A DNA stretch of 64,000 nucleotides. Source: Macquaria australasica (lineage: Eukaryota; Chordata; Actinopteri; Centrarchiformes; Percichthyidae). The stretch lies in contig SEMN01000063.1 in the NCBI GenBank assembly GCA_005408345.1, positions 558,001-622,000 on the forward strand, in the 5' to 3' direction. Below, piece by piece: positions 58,051 through 64,000 of the stretch. The notes below the pieces were generated by a model. The model searched no databases and had not been told where the DNA came from. It was given only the letters and a program-made list of their open reading frames with translations. How positions within the stretch are numbered: the first letter of the stretch is position 1; every line of letters starts with the position of its first letter. Both the position numbers and the translations under genes were made by a program.

Positions 58051-59700
58051 AAAAGCCTTGACACAATAATGTCCCATTTTTTACAATATAAAAGGAGTAA
58101 TCTAGCTAATTGGATCAGAAATGTCTCATCTTTTAGTCTGACAGGTATTAAGATTTCAGGTTGACGTTGCCCAGCTAAATGGTGGCACCTACTGGCACAA
58201 TAATACTAAATTTAGGCATGAAGACAACACGTTTTAGCTTTTGTAGCTAAAGGGTGATGTTGAAAATACTGGCAGCTGTGTGGCAGGACTCCAGGGGATG
58301 CCAAGAGTTTCTTCCCAAGACTCTTCTCCAACATACCATGCTTTAATCCCCCAAAACAAATAGAGCATGGTGCTTTATTCTCCACGTTTAAGGCTACCTT
58401 GCAGAAATGTCAGCAGCTGGTGGGACTTTGGTTGAATCATCAGTATTGATCAAGAGCTAAATCAACACTCTGCTGATGAATTATGGTCATTTTGTGGTAG
58501 AAATCTTAATTATTTTCCCTTTAAGTTGTTTGATTTTTAATGTATTCCACTTGACTATTGTTACATCAGAGACAGATGAGTGTCAGGGGTCAGATAGTGA
58601 GTGCTTGCAGGACTCTGACAACCTCTAGGGGTATAATGTTGGCTTTAAAGAGACTGTCCTACAACTGTCACCTGTCTGCAAGTGTCCTTGAGCAGGAATC
58701 TGAATCACTTCCTGTATAGGAACATCAGCTCGATGCCTCTTTTTCAACAAATACTAAGGATGATTTACAGGTACCCTCTGACTCATCTTTGGGTGTTAAA
58801 CAGCACTCAAACACAGTGTTTCTGTGTGTCAGCAGATACAGATAGCACACGGTGGTGTCTCCCACTCACACTGCCAGAGTCAGGACGGCTCGAGAACATC
58901 AGTGACTCATCAATTTGCAATCTAAACAGATCAAATAGATACGTCTAAAGATACTCTGGGAACAACAGCAGTATAAGGGCATCGCAACGGGGTATCTATC
59001 TACTAAAGGACATTCAAAGCAACACAGCCAACAATGAAGACAGGAGAAGATTAAAAAGAAAAGTGCAAAAGGAGAAAATATTACTTTTTAAAATATCTGT
59101 AAAGTAAAGTGTAAAGTATAAAGCACCATCCATATGTGTAATGTTCAATTAGCAGGAAAGGGTCTTGGTATATGTGTATGCAGGCTAATGTGGGATTATT
59201 CAATCATGATTCATATTAGTCAGATAAAGCACTCAACCACATCAATCTATTTAAGTAGCAAGCAATCTGTCTGGTAATTAATTCATTGTTTTCTATGGCA
59301 TTAAAACCTTTAAGTGCCTGGCTGTTAAAGTACATGCCCCCCTCACTCTGTCTTTATGCACTATGTATTGATTCTCTCTAACTGGGTTGTGGAAAAGACT
59401 TTGTTTCAAATCATTTTCACAAGGTTTGCCCCAGTTGTTTTCCCACTTTATTGTTGTGTTCATTGCTTGAGAGATGCATCCGAGCCCACATTGAGGGCAT
59501 AAAGTGGAGTAAAATATGCCTCCAGAAATTCATAAAGTAATGAGAGTAATTGATTTCAATGCCTTTATTTAGGGCAGAGGAAAAGAAAATCTGCTCTACC
59601 ACATCAACTCTGCCTGCCGTGGCTGAGAGGGAGTCTGAAAACCAACCTCCTCTCCTCACTGCAGCAGTCTGCTATTGGCCTGGTGGATGCTGACAGCACT
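58051..59700. other. Intergenic, no gene seen
   Basis: Ordinary AT-rich sequence upstream of the filament gene. No repeats or exons recognised. Confidence 0.4.
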
Positions 59701-59742
59701 GATGTTTCTCTGTGGTGGAGGAGGGGGGGGGCAGCCTTACTC

Positions 59743-59750
59743 TATAAAAG
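59743..59750 (+). promoter_or_regulatory. ina: TATA box of the intermediate filament gene
   Basis: TATAAAAG stands about 170 bases before the ATG, after a G-rich run (59720-59731) and a CTCTGTGGTGGAGG region. A start site near 59773-59780 would give a leader of about 135 bases. Confidence 0.7.
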
Positions 59751-59911
59751 CCCGGGATCTGCAGCATCACTGAGCTGGTGCAGTGCAAAAACGCCCGCAC
59801 ATCCTCACCGATGGTGTGCAGAACAAGGGGGACATAAAAAATCTTCTGAAACTAAAAACATCCATATCCTTTTCTTAAACAAACAAAAAAATCCACAACA
59901 AAAAATTCATC

Positions 59912-62034
59912 ATGAGCTACGATTCCTACCTCTCCTACCGCCGCCCTTGGGACAGCTACAGAGGCTCCCAATCCACCACCAAATCCTCCATGTCTTCCTC
60001 CCTCTTCTCTTCTACTCGACCTCCTCCGTCTGGGAAGAGGATCCTGAGGCTGGCCTCCTCTTCCCTGCCAGACGGGTCTGAGCGGATGGACCTGGCTCAG
60101 GCCAGCTCCCTCAACACAGAGCTGCTAGGCCTGCGCTCCCAGGAGAGGGAGCAGCTAGTGGACCTGAACGACCGCTTCGCCACCTACATCGAGAAGGTGA
60201 GGCGCCTGGAGCTGCAGAACCGAGCCCTGCTGGCCGAGCTGGAGGCGCTGAGGAGGCGGCAGAATGACCCGTCACGTCTGCAGACGCTCTACGAGGGGCA
60301 GGCGCGGAGTTTGAGGGCCATGATAGACTCGGAGAACGGGGAGAAGATGCGGATGGAGGCGGAGAGAGACTACCTGCGTGATGTGTATGAGCAGATGAAG
60401 GAGCGCTTTGAGGAGGAGTCGAGGAGGCGTATGGATGCTGAGGAGGCCCTGCAGAGGGCCAGGGAGGAGGCCAGCAGGGCCGTGGTCTCCAACTGTGATG
60501 CCGAGGCCACCGTGGTCTCTCTGTGTGATGAGATGGTGTTCCTGAAGAAAGTCTTTGCGGAGGAGCAAGCAGAGCTGCAGGCCCAGCTGCAGGTGGCTAA
60601 CATCAGCGTGGATGTGGAGGTGTCCCGGCCTGACCTCTCCACTGCCCTGCGAGACATCCGGGCACAGTACGAGCGTCTGGCTAACAAGAACATGCAGGCC
60701 GCTGAGGACTGGTACAAGAACAAGTTTGCGAGTGTGGCAGAGATGGCCAGCAAAAACAACGAGGCTGTGCACGCCATCCGGGAGGAGACCATGGAGTACC
60801 GGAGGCTGCTTCAGTCTCGCTCCTCGGAGATCGAAGCTCTCCGGAACGTCATCGACTCCCTCAATAAGCAACTGGAGGATCTGGAGGAGACGCAGGCCAA
60901 AGAGGTGGCAAAGTACCAGGTGAATGAGGAATATTTGGATCCTGATCTGCATGAATATTCATCCAATAGGAGAATATGAACTAATATGTGGTGTCTGGTC
61001 TGGTTATCTGCCCATTTGTGCTCCGATATGACTTGAGAATATTCTGCTCTCAGATCAGGAGAAATCTTTCTTTTTAGAGCCTTTCTGCTCCAACAGGTGC
61101 ACAGGGAAAAGGTGCAGGAAGGATGAAAAGATGGCGTGTATAGCGTCTTGGCCTCAAGGTTGGACACAGAGATAAGATGGAATAATATTAACAGACACCA
61201 CTCAGAATAAAAGAAAACACTCTATGTCCAGAAAGTAGAGAAACAGCAGGAGGAAGCAGTGCTTGTTTTTGCTACAAGATGTAAATGTATTCTCTGCTGC
61301 AGCTACACCCTCCCCGTACTGTAGTGCTCAGCAGGAAATGATGGCAGACTCACAGCAGAGGTGAAAATCTGCAAGGTTACTGTCTAAATGAACTGAGAGA
61401 GCACACCATAGCTACACACACAAAAAGAGATCAGGGAATTTCAAAAACTGTATTTGTTCATTTACCACTTTCTAACCATTTGCAATTATATTTAAGAGAA
61501 TCTCTTGCTGAACTGAAATAAAATATTTATCATAAAGTTGTGTAAGTGCTACAAGTTTCCGGTTTTATCTTGTTGTGTCATCACTAACTAATGGCTGTGG
61601 GTTATTTTTTGCATTCATAGATGAGGATAAGTGAGCTGGAGCGGGATATCACTGACGCCAAGCAGGAGATGGCGCGCTACCTGAGAGAGTACCAAGACCT
61701 TCTCAATGTGAAGATGGCCCTCGATATTGAAATAGCTGCGTACAGGTGAGATCTGACTGCTGACCTCCACCAGTATTGGACATTTCCTTCTCTTAAACAA
61801 ACATTTATGATTTCATGACTTTCTCTGGGGCAACATGTTTTAAAAGACCTTGTTAACGTTATTTTTAATCTCACTTGACCTACGGAAATTATGTTTTTCA
61901 CACTTTTATTGTGTAAATATGCAAACAAATACACAGTAATCTCAAAGATAATCTGTTTTCTTTTTCTTTTCAGAAAACTTCTGGAGGGGGAAGAGATTCG
62001 TCTGGCTTACCCTTCCCTTCCCGCCATAAACTAA
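59912..62034 (+). CDS. ina: Neuronal-type (type IV) intermediate filament protein, alpha-internexin-like, tailless
   Basis: Three exons, 59912-60919, 61621-61745 and 61974-62034, encode 397 residues. The head (about 1-79) is Ser/Arg-rich with SYRRPWDSYRG. The rod (about 80-386) has the helix-start motif LNDRFATYIEKVRRLELQN (85-103) and the helix-end motif EYQDLLNVKMALDIEIAAYR followed by KLLEGEE. Coil 1B lacks the 42-residue lamin insertion, so it is cytoplasmic. The two intron positions, with a 125-bp middle exon carrying the end of coil 2, are those of type IV genes (NEFL, INA), not the many-intron type III pattern. PDLSTALRDIRAQYERLANKNMQ also fits type IV. The tail is only about 10 residues, far shorter than in INA or NEFL. 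Human INA is on 10q, like NANOS1. The exact orthology (ina versus another fish neuronal filament) is less sure than the family. It would polymerise with other filament proteins, probably in neurons. Confidence 0.85.
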
Positions 62035-63125
62035 AACCTAAATGCCACCAGCCTGGCATAAACCTGAAATCTTCTTCATACCCCTTCTTTCCCACCCTGC
62101 CCCGAACATCACCCCTCTCCCTCCCTCCCTCATTTCTATTACGTTAATCTTTCCCCCCTAAAATACTCCTTCCTTAACTCCCCCCCAAAACCAAACCGCA
62201 AACCAAAGCTCATCGTTCTCAAGACAGATGCGCCCTTGTGCTAAACAAGAGGTCCACCAGAAGTCCCCCTTCTTCTACACACGTTCTGACACCACACATC
62301 AAGACGACGGCAAACTGTAAAATGCAGAGTGGCTGCACTGCATTAGTTACGTAGCTATAATGTCGGACAGCAATATTGTGTTGGCTGAGTTCCTCTCTGT
62401 CACGCACGTTAAAGTCCAAGCAGCAGAGTTACTATTTGACTCTTCTGAACCCTCACTGTGCAAACATTTGACCAATTGTTTGTGAAGGAGGACAAAAAAA
62501 AACCTTCTATCTCTCGATGCTTGGACTTTATCTGTGTTTAAACTGATGCGAGAAACCTGCAGCATTATTGAACGGGAGCTCTACCAATCGATTATGCATT
62601 GTCCTGCACCCCTGGTTCTGTATTAGTAGTCGCTGAACCAGTAACCTTAAAAATTTATTTTCACGATATTAAAGACCCATTTTTGTCCTTTTTAGTTATT
62701 CTTCCTCTGCATTTACATCAACATAAATGCTACAAGTAAAAAAAAAACCAAAGTGAGTCTGGGTTTTCCTATTTGGCCGGTTATTTAAATTTCTAATTTC
62801 TAATCAAAGTGTGTCTTTTCTTGCTTAACCTTCTAGACATGTAAATGCTGTGGAAGACTAATTGTTACTGGTTTCTCTGTGTATTCATGCAGTGTGTCTC
62901 ACAGCCTATCTGCATTAGATTTGTTTTTTCTGTTCTGTGAGTTCATTCAAAGCTAAACGATGAAACTGAAAGATAGCTGCAGGAGCTCCTTGTTGTTTGT
63001 CTGCTGATATTAGACCTAAATGGTGCTTTACATCTGTGAAACTAATACAAAGTTTGCACCGTTACGCTTGGTGTACCTGTAACAGCCGGCAACAACCTGA
63101 ATAAACATATAACTGACCTGCAAAT
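62035..63125 (+). terminator. ina: Filament gene 3' UTR and polyadenylation signal
   Basis: A C-rich early 3' UTR is followed by AT-rich sequence. AATAAA at 63100-63105 is the best signal, giving a 3' UTR of about 1.08 kb. Confidence 0.6.
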
Positions 63126-64000
63126 CACTTCACATCTCGTGTTTTCCTTTGACACTTTTAAGGATATTTAGGACATTACAAGAAGCTAAACAGACTTCAT
63201 TTCAATTATGTGTCTCCACTGCAGCTCTCGTGTACATGAGAATGATTTGCCTATGTGTTGCCTAGTTTCTGACCAATCAGCAAATCCATATACACAACAC
63301 GATCCCACAAGACAGACATCAACAGCAGCCTCATTTTAGCCTTGATGTCTGCAACTATTAACTGTGTGTTCAAAGCAGGTCAGCTGTCGGATGAAATCCT
63401 CGATCATCAAAAATACATTTTAAAGTGGCAGTTCATGCAAAAGCAGACCAATTTTCAGACCGGTAATCATACAGTTTGGTTAATCATCTGTGTGTTTTGA
63501 AAGCATCTCATTGTAAAATTGATACTAATTAATTAAAAGTTTCAATATTCCAGTTACAGGGCTCTTCAGTGATGATCTAAAATCACCTGCAACATATTAC
63601 TAATGTGAAAATGAAAAATGAAAAATGCATTTTAAAGAATGAGGAACTTTCAAGTAAGTAACAAAGGTACAATGGATATATAGAAATTGTAGTACTGGTT
63701 GATAGTGAAAAGCTAAAGAGATATTACATCTGCGACTTGGCAGGCTGAATCTGAGACTGCTGAGAATGGTGAATATTTTCCACGTGTGATTTTTGATTTG
63801 TGAATTGTCTGAGTTTCAAGGCTTCTGCAAACATTTCCCCTCTGAAATACTGTATAACGTTAGCGAAACAGGCATCTCTTCATTTCACAACACATCCTGC
63901 TTACATTTCTCAATGTCACAGGAACGGCACACAGCGGCACTGCACCATTTCCCATCATTCCATGTTCCTGGCAAGCTGACTGTAGCTGTAATGTGTTGGT
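63126..64000. other. Intergenic, no gene seen
   Basis: AT-rich sequence to the window edge without a supported gene or repeat. Confidence 0.45.

Noticed and set aside
60272..60952. Long minus-strand frame opposite the filament gene
   Set aside because: It is a shadow of the high-G+C, coiled-coil coding sequence on the plus strand; no splice or family support.

Overview
The window is vertebrate nuclear DNA, almost certainly from a teleost fish, probably a percomorph. The genes have GT-AG introns. The non-coding DNA carries short inverted-repeat transposons, LINE 3' ends, and CA/TG and AT-rich simple repeats of kinds common in fish. Nothing bacterial, viral or organellar is seen.

Four protein genes can be built exon by exon with matching splice phases. 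(1) alms1 (Alstrom syndrome protein 1, centrosome/basal body) lies on the minus strand. Sixteen exons run from base 14729 down to 386 and the last C-terminal codons fall off the left edge. (2) ttc31 lies on the plus strand, with 18 exons at 17169-27756 encoding 664 residues. After its TPR block it carries a UBA-like segment, an RRM and a CCCH zinc finger. (3) nanos1 lies on the plus strand as a single exon, 54368-55051, encoding 227 residues with the CNOT1-binding motif and the double CCHC zinc finger. (4) A neuronal-type intermediate filament gene (alpha-internexin/neurofilament-like) lies on the plus strand, with 3 exons at 59912-62034 encoding 397 residues. It has a full rod and almost no tail.

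Layout: alms1 and ttc31 are divergent (head to head), with start codons 2.4 kb apart. Nearly half of that gap is a 1.16-kb inverted-repeat element whose left arm has expanded into a roughly 21-bp minisatellite. Human ALMS1 and TTC31 are both on 2p13; human NANOS1 and INA are both on distal 10q. The window therefore joins two blocks that are separate in human. Between ttc31 and nanos1 lie about 25 kb without a recognisable gene. This holds several dispersed repeat families, one old inverted duplication, nested insertions and stretches of unique sequence that may be regulatory.

The genes do not form a pathway. alms1 is a ciliary/centrosomal scaffold, ttc31 a probable RNA-binding adaptor, nanos1 a translational repressor that recruits CCR4-NOT, and the filament gene a cytoskeletal protein. 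The most interesting points are the TPR-UBA-RRM-CCCH layout of ttc31, the alms1 that lacks the long repeat block of the human protein, the tailless filament protein, a simple repeat acting as the polypyrimidine tract of an RRM exon, and the mobile-element structures. I found no convincing wholly new biological system.
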